DNA from: Prorocentrum cordatum
Taxonomy: Eukaryota > Sar > Dinophyceae > Prorocentrales > Prorocentraceae
DNA: 64,000 nt
Reading direction: 5' to 3'
Assembly (NCBI GenBank): GCA_963575745.1
Contig: CAUYUJ010017898.1
Location: 117,544 to 181,543 of the forward strand
Both the position numbers and the translations under genes were made by a program. Positions 11,385 to 23,414 of the stretch are shown here, piece after piece; within the stretch, counting starts at the first letter, position 1, and the number at the start of each line of letters is the position of its first letter. Under the pieces are notes generated by a model. That model was not told the DNA's origin. It ran no database searches and saw only the letters and a program-made list of their open reading frames with translations.

Positions 11385-12620
11385 ATCTGCGTAGTGTATT
11401 TGCGTAAGGTGTATTTGCGTAAGGTGTATTTGCGCTGTGTATTTGCGCAGTGTATTTGCGCAATGTATTCGCGTAGTGCATTTGCGCAGTATGTTTGCGT
11501 GATGTATTTCGTAATGTATTTGCGTCGTGTATGTGTGTAGTGTCTTCGCGCAGTGTGTTTGCGTAGCGTGTCTGCGTGATGTTTTTGTGTCGTGTTTTCG
11601 CGCGACGTTTTTGCGTGATGTTTCTCGCGTAATGTTTCTTGCGTAATGTTTCTTAGGTGATGTTTTCGCGTCGTGATTATTGCGTCGTAATCTTGCGGCG
11701 TGCTTGCACGCGACGTGTTTACGCGGTGTTTCAGCGTTGTGTTACTGCGCAATGTTACTGCGCAGTGCTTCGGCGTGCCGTTCGGCGTGGCGTTTCGGCG
11801 CGTTGTTTCGCGACGTGTTTCGGCGTGGACGACCACGTAGGCGCGCAATGCATTGGCATCGTGTCTCGGTAATGAGCGTGATTGTTGCGTCGTGTATCTG
11901 CGGCGTGAATCTGCGTAGTGTCTATGCGCAGTGTGTTTGCGTAGTGTACTTGCGTCGTGCACTTGCGTAGTGCATTTGCGTCGTGTATTTGCGTAGTGTA
12001 TTTACGTTATGTATTTGCGTAGTGCACTTGCGCACTGTATTTGCATATTGTGTTTGCACAGTGTGTTTGCGCACTATTTTTACGTCGTGCTTTTGCGCAA
12101 TGTTTTCGCCTAGTGCTTATCGCGCAGTGTTTCTTGCGTAGCGTTTATTGCGTGATGCTTTCGCGTAAAATTATTGCGTCGTGCTCTTGCGGTGTGTTTT
12201 CACGCAACGTGTTTGCACAATGTTTCTGCGTTGTGTTCCCGCGCAATGTTTCTGCGCAGTGCTTAGGCGTGCTGGTCGGCGTGGCGTTTCGGCGCATTGT
12301 TTCGCGACGTGTTTCGGCGTGGACGCCTACGTAGGCGCGTAATGTATTGGCATCGTGTCTCGGGAATGAGCACGATTTTGCATAGTGTATCTGCGTAGTG
12401 TATCTGCGTGGTGTATTTGCGTGGTGTATTTGCGTAGTGTATTTGCGCAGTGTATATGCGTAGTGTATTTGCGTCGTGTCTTTGCTTAGTGTTTGCGTCA
12501 TGGTTTTCCGTCGTGCTGTTGCGTAATGCTTTCTCGTGCTGTGTTTCGCGAAATGTTTCTCGCGTAGTGCTTCCAGCGTAGTGTTTCTTGCGTGATGCTG
12601 TTGTTGCGTAATGTTGCCGT
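11385..12620. repeat. 13-bp satellite, consensus TGTATTTGCGTAG
   Basis: Roughly 1.2 kb of 13-bp units with core TTGCGTAGTG. It shades into diverged versions (GTTTCGGCG, TTTCTTGCGTGATG) and back. Both strands are open, which gives spurious ORFs such as 12041-12334. The second half belongs to the 5-kb duplicated block. Confidence 0.9.
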
Positions 12621-12649
12621 TTTCTGCTTGTCGAGCAGCTGTGTACAAT

Positions 12650-12955
12650 TTCCCCCTGCCCCCCCTCCTCCTCCTCCGAGCTCGCCGCGCGCCCGGCGGG
12701 GGAGGCCCGCGTCGTTCCTCCTCCTCCCTCCCTCCTCCTTTTTCCCCCTCCCCCCCCCCCCCGCCCTCCCCCTCCCCATTCCTCCCCTTCCCCCCTCCCT
12801 CCTCATCCCCATTCCTCCCCCCCCCCCCTCCTCCGTCTTCCTCACTCCTCCATCCTCCTTCCTCCTCCCTCCTCCTCCCTCCCCCCCACCCCCCCTCCTC
12901 CTCCTCCGTCGCTCTTCCTTCCTCCCCCCTCCCTCCACCCTCCTCCCTCCCGAGG
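12650..12955. repeat. CCT/CCCCT polypyrimidine tract
   Basis: About 300 bp of nearly pure pyrimidine on the plus strand, the source of long proline or Glu/Gly-rich frames. A short CGG tract follows at about 13037-13065. No gene. Confidence 0.95.
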
Positions 12956-13110
12956 GGCGCGCGGCTCGGCCGTCTGACGCCGAGCCTTCTGTGTTCTCAG
13001 GGCTCCGGTCGCGGCTACCCTGGGCCTGCGCCCCGACGACGGCGGCGGCGGCGGCGGCGGCGGAGGAAACGGACGAGGAGGAGGAGGAGGGGGAGGAGCG
13101 CAGCAGCGCT

Positions 13111-14440
13111 GCCGACTCGGGGCGCCCCTGAAAACACTACGCAGAAACACTGCGCCGAATGCCCTCGCCGCCCGCGTCTCGCGCCAGTTCCGCTCGAAAC
13201 CGCGGCCTCTCGCGGCCTCGGGCGAACGCGACGTGAAACGCGGGGGGCGCGGGGCGTGGGCGTCGCGATTTGCTGCGTGGTTGCGTGCCGACTCGGGGCG
13301 CTCCTGAAAACACTACGTAAAGTAAAAACTCTACGCAGAATGCCCTCGTCGCCCGCGTCTCGCGCCAGTTCCGCCCGAATCCGCGACTGCCCGCGGCCTC
13401 GGGCGAAAGTGGCGAGAGACGCGGGCGACGCGGCATGCTGCTGCGCTGCGGTTCGGGCGCGTTGTTTTCCGCGTGGTGGCGCGCCGACTCGGGGCGCCCC
13501 TGAAAACGCGACTTAAAAAACTACGCAGAATGCCCTCCCCGCGTCTCGCGCCAATTCCGCTCGAAACCGCGGCCCCCCGCGACCTCGGGCGAAAGTGACG
13601 CGAGACGCGGGCGCGGGTTTCTCTCTGCGTGGTTGCGTGCCGACTCGGGGCGCCCCTGAAAACACTACGTAAACGCACTACGCAGAATGCCCCCGTCGCC
13701 CGCGTCTCGCGCCAGTTCCGCCCCAATCCGCGACTGCCCGCGGCCTCGGGCGAAAGTGGCGAGAGACGCGGGCGACGCGGCATGCTGCGGCGCCGGGGTT
13801 CGGGCGCGTCGTTTTCCGCGTGGTGGCGCGCCGGCTCGGGGCGCCCCTGAAAGCACAACGTAAAAACGCTGCGCAGAATACCCTCGTCGCCCGCGTCTCG
13901 CGCCAATTCCGCTCGAAACCGCGGCCCCCCGCGACCTCGGGCGAAAGCGACGTGAGACGCGGGCGCGGGGTTTGGGCGTAGTTTCTTTCTGCGTGGTGGC
14001 GGGCCGACTCGGGGCGCCCCTGAAAGCACTGCGCAAAAACACTGCGCAGAATGCCCTCGTCGCCCGCGTCTCGCGCCAATTCCGCTCGAAACCGCGGCTC
14101 CTCGCGGCCTCGGGCAAACGTGACGTGAAACGCGGGCGACGCGGGGTGTGGGCGTCGTGATTTGCTGCGTGGTTGCGTGCCGACTCGGGGCGCTCCTGAA
14201 AACACTACGTAAACGCACTACGCAGAATGCCCTCGTCGCCCGCGCCTCGCGCCAGTTCCGCCCCAATCCGCAACTGCCCGCGGCCTCGGGCGAAAGTGGC
14301 GAGAGACGCGGGCGACGCGGCACGCTGCTGCGTAGTGGTTCGGGCGCGTTGTTTTCCGGGCAGCAGCGTTGCCGACTCGGGGCGCTCCTGAAAACACTAC
14401 GCAAAAACACTACGCAGAATGCCCTCGTCGTCCGGACTTC
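13111..14440. repeat. About 180-bp tandem array with two alternating unit types
   Basis: GCCGACTCGGGGCGC opens each unit at about 13111, 13287, 13483, 13639, 13830, 14005, 14180 and 14371. Units fall into two classes. The shorter (155-176 bp) carries CGCTCGAAACCGCGG. The longer (190-196 bp) carries CCGCGACTGCCCGCGG and a GGTTCGGGCGCGTTGTTTTCC tail. Order is short, long, short, long, short, short, long. The 390-codon minus frame (13331-14503) is read-through of this array. Confidence 0.9.
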
Positions 14441-14479
14441 GCAGGGCCGCGCCAGCCGCTGGCCGCTGGAGCGCACTGT

Positions 14480-14650
14480 GACGAGACCTCCCTGGTCACA
14501 CACGCAATGTGCGGACGTAACGTACTCACGTACGTAATGCGGCTACGCAATGTATTTGCGTAGTGTATTTGCGTAGTGTATTTACGTAGTGTATGTACGT
14601 AATGTTTATTTCAGCTTTAAAATTTCCATTTCACCATTAAAATTTTCATT
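14480..14650. repeat. Short 13-bp satellite patch and an AT-rich 20-bp triplication
   Basis: TTGCGTAGTGTAT units recur at 14550-14600. Three copies of a CATTTTACCATTAAAATTT-like 20-mer follow at about 14610-14655. Confidence 0.75.
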
Positions 14651-14654
14651 TTAC

Positions 14655-15085
14655 CATTAACCACCGGGGCCATTTCGGCACACCCCTCACGAGGATCGTG
14701 GCCCCATAGGGAACCCCACCGAAGGCTCCAGCGGCAGGGATCGCATGGCGGCCTCGGGCCATTTCGGCACACCCCTCACGAGGATCGTGGCCCCGTAGGG
14801 AGCTCCACCGAAGGCGCCAGTGGCAGGGTTCGCATGGCGGCCTCGGGCAATTTCGGCACACCTCTCACGAGGATCGTGGCCCCGTAGGGAGCTCCAACGA
14901 GGATCGTGGCCCCACAGGGAGCTCCACCGAAGGCCCCCACGGGCAGGGTTCGCATGGCGGCCTCGAGCCGTTTCAGCACACCCCTCACGAGGATCGCAGC
15001 CCCATAGGGGGCCCCACCGAGAGCCCCCAGTGGCAGGGTTCGCATGGCGGCCTCGGGCCATTTTGGCACACCCCTCAGTTGTGCG
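14655..15085. repeat. 88-bp tandem repeat family, array 1
   Basis: GCACACCCCTCACGAGG recurs at about 14679, 14767, 14856, 14979 and 15066. Spacing is 87-89 bp, except for one 123-bp unit that has an internal 35-bp duplication. The unit includes GGGAGCTCCACCGAAGG and GTTCGCATGGCGGCCTCGG. Related arrays lie near 19.7-20.1 kb and 32.2-32.6 kb. Confidence 0.9.
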
Positions 15086-16125
15086 GTCCGGATCAGCTTC
15101 TGACGGTCCCAGGGTTCAGAACTGGCCTCTGGAGGCCGGCAGAGTAGTGGAGCCTCCTCGAACCTCGAAGTTCGAACGACGAGGTGGAAGAAGAGGAGGA
15201 GGAGCGAGCGAGCGAACAGCAGGAAAGCAGCCAAGTACACCAACACAGGCGATGAGAACGAGGCAGAGGATGATGACGGGAAGGGCCAGGACGAGGACAG
15301 TGCCGGTGATGGTGACAAGGAGGAGGAGCACGCCTCGGGGTGAGAAAGAAACCGATCCCTTGGCCCGGTTCACGTTGAGATTTGAACCTCGACTCTCGAT
15401 CCTGAGTATCCGAGCTTTTTGGATATCGGAATCCCTCCTGGTCGCCACGACTGAACGCAACTTGGAAAACTGTTGCGTTTCGGTTCCGGGAAGAATGCAC
15501 GAGCCCATTTCGAAGTCCTTTGCGGAATCATCCCTAGGCCTAAAGACATTTATTGTTCAAGCTGCTTCCCGTTCGCAAAGAAGAGTATCCGACGCAACAG
15601 CTGCGGTCTTGGCAGTCGTCCGAATGAGCGGCGAGCTCGGGGGAGGGAGGGGGAGGAGGGAGGAAGGTTCGAGTAAGCGGCGAGGCGGGTAGTCTGCCTG
15701 GCCTCAACCGCCACACGCATGTCTGCCATTGCTGGGGACACATACGTGTCTCAGAGAATAGAAAAAGGCCGAGTGAGCGGCAAGGCGGGTAGTCTGCCTG
15801 GCCAAAACCGCCACACGCATGTCTGCCATTGCTGGGGACACATACGTGCCTCGGGTATTGTGCTTGCTACCGGTACCCCTCGTGGTGGCAAACGGGCGGA
15901 AATGAGACATCTGCATAGACGAAAGAAGAGTACATAACCGTAAGTTCTGACGGCATGCGTTCAAAAGCGCAACAAATAATATATGCCTAACGCAAGGCTC
16001 CAGCACGCGTTCATTGCAATAGCTGGTCCGAAGATGGAGTAGAAGGAGCAGCAGCAGGAGGAGGAGAGGAACAGGAAGAACAGGAGACGAGGGATGGCTA
16101 GGAGTACCAGAGGGTGGTGGATGAG
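15086..16125. other. Low-repeat core of the duplicated block, no gene recognised
   Basis: About 1 kb of mostly unique sequence with GAGGAGGAGG patches. A 100-bp direct repeat occupies about 15679-15880 (GGCGAGGCGGGTAGTCTGCC to ACACATACGTG, twice). The minus strand at about 15373-15460 has a motif like the internal RNA polymerase III B box (GAGGTTCAAATC; GGTTCGAATC in the second copy), but no cloverleaf forms. The longest plus frame (14820-15692) starts inside the 88-bp array and has no domain I know. Confidence 0.5.
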
Positions 16126-16134
16126 GAGAGAGAC

Positions 16135-16170
<36 letters not shown>

Positions 16171-16376
16171 GGAAAGTGACAGAGACACAGACAGAGACAG
16201 AGAGAGAGAAGGAGACAGGGAGACAAAGAGGGTCTGAGGCTGCGCAATTAAATTCTGATTGGCGCCGGACTAGGTGTCCTGCAGGGCGCGGGTCGAAGCT
16301 GGACAGCGAGCTATGAAAATACGGGACATAGAAGTTAGGAGGGAGGAGGAGGAGGAGGAGGAGGAGGAGGAGGATC
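16126..16376. repeat. (AG)n and (AGG)n tracts with a short unique spacer
   Basis: Purine tracts at about 16126-16225 and 16338-16376. Confidence 0.9.
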
Positions 16377-16539
16377 GAGGAGCAGCAAGGATGCGGCACG
16401 AGGAGGATGAAGAGGAGGAGGAGGGAGGAGGCAGGAAGGGAGGAAGGAAGGCAGGACGATGACAAGGAGGATGAGAAGTCGGGCTTTGGGGATACGTTGT
16501 ATTGAGAGGTTCTTGGAGGAGTCGTACTGCCGTCCTGGC

Positions 16540-16865
16540 GCCATCTTGGGGCTCTCTTGGGGTCCTATTGAGGCACTCGTGGGGCCCTCTTGGGGCTCTT
16601 TGGGGAGGTCTTGGGGCCCTCTTGGGGCTCTGTGGGGAGGTCTGGAAGGCTTCCTGGGACCGTCTTGGGCAACACGGCTCAAAAAGAGAGGGGGTGGATA
16701 TTCAGGCCCCCCCTCGGATGCTCAAGCAGGGCGTCTTGGGACCCTCTTTGGGCGTTATTCGAGCGCTCTTGGGCGCTCTTGGGGCCGTCTTGGGGCCCTC
16801 TTGGGCCCCTCTTGGGGCTCTCCTGGGTCGTCTTGGGGCCATCTTGAGGCCTCGAGAGCCGATCG
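16540..16865. repeat. GGCCTCTTGGGG minisatellite with cap
   Basis: Units such as GGGGCCCTCTTGGGGCTC run to about 16860. They are followed by a cap (16856-16885) whose reverse complement, CCTTCTCGCCTTTTCGCTTC, resembles the cap at 2552-2585. Confidence 0.85.
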
Positions 16866-16927
16866 GAAGCGAAAAGGCGAGAAGGCAACAAACCATAGAT
16901 TTTCTTTACGTTTTTTCCCCAAACAGC

Positions 16928-19900
16928 GGCGTGAATCTGCGTAGTGTATATGCGCAGTGTGTTTGCGTAGTGTACTTGCGTCGTGCACTTGCGTAGTGCA
17001 TTTGCGTCGTGTATTTGCGTAGTGTTTTTACGTTATGTATTTGCGTAGTGCACTTGCGCACTGTATTTGCATATTGTATTTGCACAGTGTGTTTGCGCAC
17101 TCTTTTTACGTCGTGCTTTTGCGCAATGTTTTCGCCTAGTGCTTATCGCGCAGTGTTTCTTGCGTAGCGTTTATTGCGTGATGCTTTCGCGTAAAATTCT
17201 TGCGTCGTGCTCTTGCGGTGTGTTTTCACGCAACGTGTTTGCACAATGTTTCTGCGTTGTGTTCCCGCGCAATGTTTCTGCGCAGTGCTTAGGCGTGCTG
17301 GTCGGCGTGGCGTTTCGGCGCATTGTTTCGCGACGTGTTTCGGCGTGGACGCCAACGTAGGCGCGTAATGTATTGGCATCGTGTCTCGGGAATGAGCACG
17401 ATTTTGCATAGTGTATCTGCGTAGTGTATCTGCGTGGTGTATTTGCGTGGTGTATTTGCGTAGTGTATTTGCGCAGTGTATATGCGTAGTGTATTTGCGT
17501 CGTGTCTTTGCTTCGTGTTTGCGTCATGGTTTTCCGTCGTGCTGTTGCGTAATGCTTTCTCGTGCTGTGTTTCGCGAAATGTTTCTCGCGTAGTGCTTCC
17601 AGCGTAGTGTTTCTTGCGTGATGCTGTTGTTGCGTAATGTTGCCGTTTTCTGCTTGTCGAGCAGCTGTGTACAATTTCCCCCTGCCCCCCCTCCTCCTCC
17701 TCCGAGCTCGCCGCGCGCCCGGCGGGGGAGGCCCGCGTCGTTCCTCCTCCTCCCTCCCTCCTCCTTTTTCCCCCTCCCCCCCCCCCCCGCCCTCCCCCTC
17801 CCCATTCCTCCCCTTCCCCCCTCCCTCCTCATCCCCATTCCTCCCCCCCCCCCCTCCTCCGTCTTCCTCACTCCTCCATCCTCCTTCCTCCTCCCTCCTC
17901 CTCCCTCCCCCCCACCCCCCCTCCTCCTCCTCCGTCGCTCTTCCTTCCTCCCCCCTCCCTCCACCCTCCTCCCTCCCGAGGGGCGCGCGGCTCGGCCGTC
18001 TGACGCCGAGCCTTCTGTGTTCTCAGGGCTCCGGTCGCGGCTACCCTGGGCCTGCGCCCCGACGACGGCGGCGGCGGCGGCGGCGGCGGAGGAAACGGAC
18101 GAGGAGGAGGAGGAGGGGGAGGAGCGCAGCAGCGCTGCCGACTCGGGGCGCCCCTGAAAACACTACGCAGAAACACTGCGCCGAATGCCCTCGCCGCCCG
18201 CGTCTCGCGCCAGTTCCGCTCGAAACCGCGGCCTCTCGCGGCCTCGGGCGAACGCGACGCGAAACGCGGGGGGCGCGGGGCGTGGGCGTCGCGATTTGCT
18301 GCGTGGTTGCGTGCCGACTCGGGGCGCTCCTGAAAACACTACGTAAAGTAAAAACTCTACGCAGAATGCCCTCGTCGCCCGCGTCTCGCGCCAGTTCCGC
18401 CCGAATCCGCGACTGCCCGCGGCCTCGGGCGAAAGTGGCGAGAGACGCGGGCGACGCGGCATGCTGCTGCGCTGCGGTTCGGGCGCGTTGTTTTCCGCGT
18501 GGTGGCGCTTCGACTCGGGGCGCCCCTGAAAACGCGACTTAAAAAACTACGCAGAATGCCCTCCCCGCGTCTCGCGCCAATTCCGCTCGAAACCGCGGCC
18601 CCCCGCGACCTCGGGCGAAAGTGGCGAGAGACGCGGGCGCGGGTTTCTCTCTGCGTGGTTGCGTGCCGACTCGGGGCGCTCCTGAAAACACTACGTAAAC
18701 GCACTACGCAGAATGCCCCCGTCGCCCGCGTCTCGCGCCAGTTCCGCCCCAATCCGCAACTGCCCGCGGCCTCGGGCGAAAGTGGCGAGAGACGCGGGCG
18801 ACGCGGCATGCTGCGGCGCTGGGGTTCGGGCGCGTCGTTTTCCGCGTGGTGGCACGCCGGCTCGGGGCGCCCATGAAAGCACAACGTAAAAACGCTGCGC
18901 AGAATACCCTCGTCGCCCGCGTCTCGCGCCAATTCCGCTCGAAACCGCGGCCCCCCGCGACCTCGGGCGAAAGCGACGTGAGACGCGGGCGCGGGGTTTG
19001 GGCGTAGTTTCTTTCTGCGTGGTGGCGGGCCGACTCGGGGCGCCCCTGAAAGCACTGCGCAAAAACACTGCGCAGAATGCCCTCGTCGCCCGCGTCTCGC
19101 GCCAATTCCGCTCGAAACCGCGGCTCCTCGCGGCCTTGGGCAAACGTGACGTGAAACGCGGGCGACGCGGGGTGTGGGCGTCGTGATGTGCTGCGTGGTT
19201 GCGTGCCGACTCGGGGCGCTCCTGAAAACACTACGTAAACGCACTACGCAGAATGCCCTCGTCGCCCGCGTCTCGCGCCAGTTCCGCCCCAATCCGCAAC
19301 TGCCCGCGGCCTCGGGCGAAAGTGGCGAGAGACGCGGGCGACGCGGCACGCTGCTGCGTAGTGGTTCGGGCGCGTTGTTTTCCGGGCAGCAGCGTTGCCG
19401 ACTCGGGGCGCTCCTGAAAACACTACGCAAAAACACTACGCAGAATGCCCTCGTCGTCCGGACTTCGCAGGGCCGCGCCAGCCGCTGGCCGCTGGAGCGC
19501 ACTGTGACGAGACCTCCCTGGTCACACACGCAATGTGCGGACGTAACGTACTCACGTACGTAATGCGGCTACGCAATGTATTTGCGTAGTGTATTTGCGT
19601 AGTGTATTTACGTAGTGTATGTACGTAATGTTTATTTCAGCTTTAAAATTTCCATTTCACCATTAAAATTTTCATTTTACCATTAACCACGGGGCCATTT
19701 CGGCACACCCCTCACGACGATCGTGGCCCCATAGGGAACCCCACCGAAGGCTCCAGCGGCAGGGATCGCATGGCGGCCTCGGGCCATTTCGGCACACCCC
19801 TCACGAGGATCGTGGCCCCGTAGGGAGCTCCACCGAAGGCGCCAGTGGCAGGGTTCGCATGGCGGCCTCGGGCAATTTCGGCACACCTCTCACGAGGATC

Positions 19901-21946
19901 GTGGCCCCGTAGGGAGCTCCAACGAGGATCGTGGCCCCACAGGGAGCTCCACCGAAGGCCCCCACGGGCAGGGTTCGCATGGCGGCCTCGAGCCGTTTCA
20001 GCACACCCCTCACGAGGATCGCAGCCCCATAGGGGGCCCCACCGAGAGCCCCCAGTGGCAGGGTTCGCATGGCGGCCTCGGGCCATTTTGGCACACCCCT
20101 CAGTTGTGCGGTCCGGATCAGCTTCTGACGGTCCCAGGGTTCAGAACTGGCCTCTGGAGGCCGGCAGAGTAGTGGAGCCTCCTCGAACCTCGAAGTTCGA
20201 ACGACGAGGTGGAAGAAGAGGAGGAGGAGCGAGCGAGCGAACAGCAGGAAAGCAGCCAAGTACACCAACACAGGCGATGAGAACGAGGCAGAGGATGATG
20301 ACGGGAAGGGCCAGGACGAGGACAGTGCCGGTGATGGTGACAAGGAGGAGGAGCACGCCTCGGGGTGAGAAAGAAACCGATCCCTTGGCCCGGTTCACGT
20401 TGAGATTCGAACCTCGACTCTCGATCCTGAGTATCCGAGCTTTTTGGATATCGGAATCCCTCCTGGTCGCCACGACTGAACGCAACTTGGAAAACTGTTG
20501 CGTTTCGGTTCCGGGAAGAATGCACGAGCCCATTTCGAAGTCCTTTGCGGAATCATCCCTAGGCCTAAAGACATTTATTGTTCAAGCTGCTTCCCGTTCG
20601 CAAAGAAGAGTATCCGACGCAACAGCTGCGGTCTTGGCAGTCGTCCGAATGAGCGGCGAGCTCGGGGGAGGGAGGGGGAGGAGGGAGGAAGGTTCGAGTA
20701 AGCGGCGAGGCGGGTAGTCTGCCTGGCCTCAACCGCCACACGCATGTCTGCCATTGCTGGGGACACATACGTGTCTCAGAGAATAGAAAAAGGCCGAGTG
20801 AGCGGCAAGGCGGGTAGTCTGCCTGGCCAAAACCGCCACACGCATGTCTGCCATTGCTGGGGACACATACGTGCCTCGGGTATTGTGCTTGCTACCGGTA
20901 CCCCTCGTGGTGGCAAACGGGCGGAAATGAGACATCTGCATAAACGAAAGAAGAGTACATAACTGTAAGTTCTGACGGCATGCGTTCAAAAGCGCAACAA
21001 ATAATATATGCCTAACGCAAGGCTCCAGCACGTGTTCATTGCAATAGCTGGTCCGAAGATGGAGTAGAAGGAGCAGCAGCAGGAGGAGGAGAGGAACAGG
21101 AAGAACAGGAGACGAGGGATGGCTAGGAGTACCAGAGGGTGGTGGATGAGGAGAGAGACAGAGAGACAGAGAGAGAAAGAGAGAGAGAGGGAAAGTGACA
21201 GAGACACAGACAGAGACAGAGAGAGAGAGAGAAGGAGACAGGGAGACAAAGAGGGTCTGAGGCTGCGCAATTAAATTCTGATTGGCGCCGGACTAGGTGT
21301 CCTGCAGGGCGCGGGTCGAAGCTGGACAGCGAGCTATGAAAATACGGGACATAGAAGTTAGGAGGAGGAGGAGGAGGAGGAGGAGGAGGAGGATCGAGGA
21401 GCAGCAAGGATGCGGCACGAGGAGGATGAAGAGGAGGAGGAGGGAGGAGGCAGGAAGGGAGGAAGGAAGGCAGGACGATGACAAGGAGGATGAGAAGTCG
21501 GGCTTTGGGGATACGTTGTATTGAGAGGTTCTTGGAGGAGTCGTACTGCCGTCCTGGCGCCATCTTGGGGCTCTCTTGGGGTCCTATTGAGGCACTCGTG
21601 GGGCCCTCTTGGGGCTCTTTGGGGAGGTCTTGGGGCCCTCTTGGGGCTCTTTGGGGAGGTCTGGAAGGCTTCTTGGGACCGTCTTGGGCAACACGGCTCA
21701 AAAAGAGAGGGGGTGGATATTCAGGCCCCCCCTCGGATGCTCAAGCAGGGCGTCTTGGGACCCTCTTTGGGCGTTATTCGAGCGCTCTTGGGCGCTCTTG
21801 GGGCCGTCTTGGGGCCCTCTTGGGCCCCTCTTGGGGCTCTCTTGGGTCGTCTTGGGGCCATCTTGAGGCCTCGAGAGCCGATCGGAAGCGAAAAGGCGAG
21901 AAGGCAACAAACCATAGATTTTCTTTACGTTTTTTCCCCAAACAGC
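16928..21946. repeat. Segmental duplication, copy 2 (5.02 kb)
   Basis: Copy of 11902-16927 in the same orientation. Its parts are the 13-bp satellite (16928-17645), CT tract (about 17675-17980), about 180-bp array (18137-19466), 88-bp array (about 19680-20110), unique core (20111-21145) and GGCCTCTTGGGG array (about 21560-21885). It ends at CCCCAAACAGC, then continues into TTGCTGAAC, which copy 1 lacks because copy 2 joins there. Confidence 0.95.
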
Positions 21947-22250
21947 TTGCTGAACGGAGTGCGAAGCTAATTCCAGCCGAAGAAAAGGGGAGTAGAGACA
22001 TCCTAACAAAAATCTGATGGTCCGGGCCGTTTCGCTTGAGACATCCTCACAACTCTCGTTTCTGAAATGGCCGGGATTGGCCGTTTCGCCTGAGACATCC
22101 TCGAACAATTGCGCTCCGGGACGCCGCGCGAGAGGTGGTCTGGGCCGTATTTCTTGAGACATCCTCAAGACTCTGAGCCCCGAAGTGCCGTGCGAGAGGT
22201 GGTCCGGCCCGTTTCGCCCGAGACGTCCTCGCAACTCCGGGCTCCGAGAT
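21947..22250 (-). repeat. 64-bp minisatellite, about four copies, with a capped end
   Basis: Units carry GTTTCGCCTGAGACATCCTC. The left edge (AAACAGCTTGCTGAAC at about 21941, then AAAAATCTGATGGTCCGGGCC) is the inverted counterpart of the right edge of the large 64-bp array at 34.86-35.95 kb. Confidence 0.9.
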
Positions 22251-23380
22251 TTTTTTTTGGGGGGGAGAAGGAGGAGGAAAGCAGAGGGGACGAAGCGGAC
22301 AGGACCGATATCCTCTGCTGTCAGCTCTGGATGCAAGCCCAACCGGCGTAAAAACTGTTAAAGAGTCTTCCGTCTGAGCATCAAAGAAGCGGCCATTAAG
22401 GAAACAAACGGTCTTAAATAACATTTCCTCGGCGCGCGCCTGAGGGAAACAAATGCCGGTCTCGAGTATGATTTCGCCGAGCGAAGAGATCGACTGCGGC
22501 GCACCTGCGGATTATCCTACAGGGTCAACACCCGAAAATAGAGGTCGTGCCGACGTCGGGCCTCAGCTGGGCCGGAGGGGCGGGGAGAGGAGGAGGAGGA
22601 GGAGGCGGAAAGGGGAGACAGTAAACAGACAAGCATGCGAGTCTCAAGGCCCTCTCAGCTCAACGGAGCTCCAATCAAACACGCTGAGCGTGAACCTGCG
22701 TGCCAGAGCGTCCGAACTGAATGAGACTGGCAAGTCATAGAGTTGCACCTCGCTGGCAGCTGGGACACGGATAAGAACCTGGAAGTGTCCGCACGGCCAT
22801 GCCGTGAGGACCGTGGGCGGCACGATGAGCCGACACAGGCAGCGCGGGCTAACAGCGGCTCCCTGCATGGAGCGGCGACCAGACCGGGCGGCACGAGCGT
22901 GGCCCACCCCCGCGTGCAGCCGGCGCGTGCGCCAATTTTCCGCAAGCGGAGTGGCCACTCTGGCGCACCCCGCGCCACGTGAGGATAAAGGCGAGGCGGA
23001 GGGAGGCGGAGGACGGAGGCGAAAAGCGGGAGAAGGAGGGCATGTGGCTACGCCTGCAGACGCTGCGGGCCGCCATTGGTTAAAAGCTGGGGCCGCAGCA
23101 TTCGGGGGGGAGCGAGGACGAGACAGGAAGAGGAGGCGGAGAGCCGGCCTGCCCCGGCAGGGCAAGCCGGCGCACCGCCTCCGCGAGGCGAGAGCGGGAG
23201 GAAAGAGACGAGGGGGGAGGGACGCATGAAGAGGCGCGGGACAACTTTGACCCTTCTCGCTCCATATCGGCCCAAATTGTGACGCTAGCGGCAACGCGGC
23301 TGGGACATCCAACGGCCCGCATGAAACCAAAATCGACGGGCTGGCATCCCCCAGATCTGCCGCCCGAGAGGGGACAAGGC
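22251..23380. other. GC-rich stretch of 1.1 kb, no gene recognised
   Basis: A T9G7 run at about 22251 and a short GGA tract at about 22580-22605 are the only repeats. A 95-codon plus frame (22453-22740) and a long minus frame (22644-23585) are open. The minus frame overlaps the 3-prime end of the LINE and is proline/arginine-rich. Neither resembles a family I know. Confidence 0.4.
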
Positions 23381-23381
23381 G

Positions 23382-23414
23382 AGGAGGAGGAGGAGGAGGA
23401 GGAGGAGGAGGAGG
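23382..23414. repeat. (GAG)n microsatellite at the 3-prime side of the LINE
   Basis: About ten GAG triplets. A similar tract lies on the other side of the element at about 29968-30015. Confidence 0.95.

Larger units (their letters stand above)
11902..16927. repeat. Segmental duplication, copy 1 (5.03 kb)
   Basis: Every landmark from the 13-bp satellite to the GGCCTCTTGGG array recurs 5,019-5,026 bp downstream with only scattered substitutions and small indels, for example fewer AG repeats in copy 2 near 21160. Copy 1 starts at GGCGTGAATCTGCGTAG and ends at CCCCAAACAGC. Confidence 0.95.

Noticed and set aside
13331-14503. 390-codon minus-strand frame and its copy at 18357-19529
   Set aside because: It is read-through of the 180-bp array. 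The opposite strand is also open, the units are not multiples of three, and no domain is visible.
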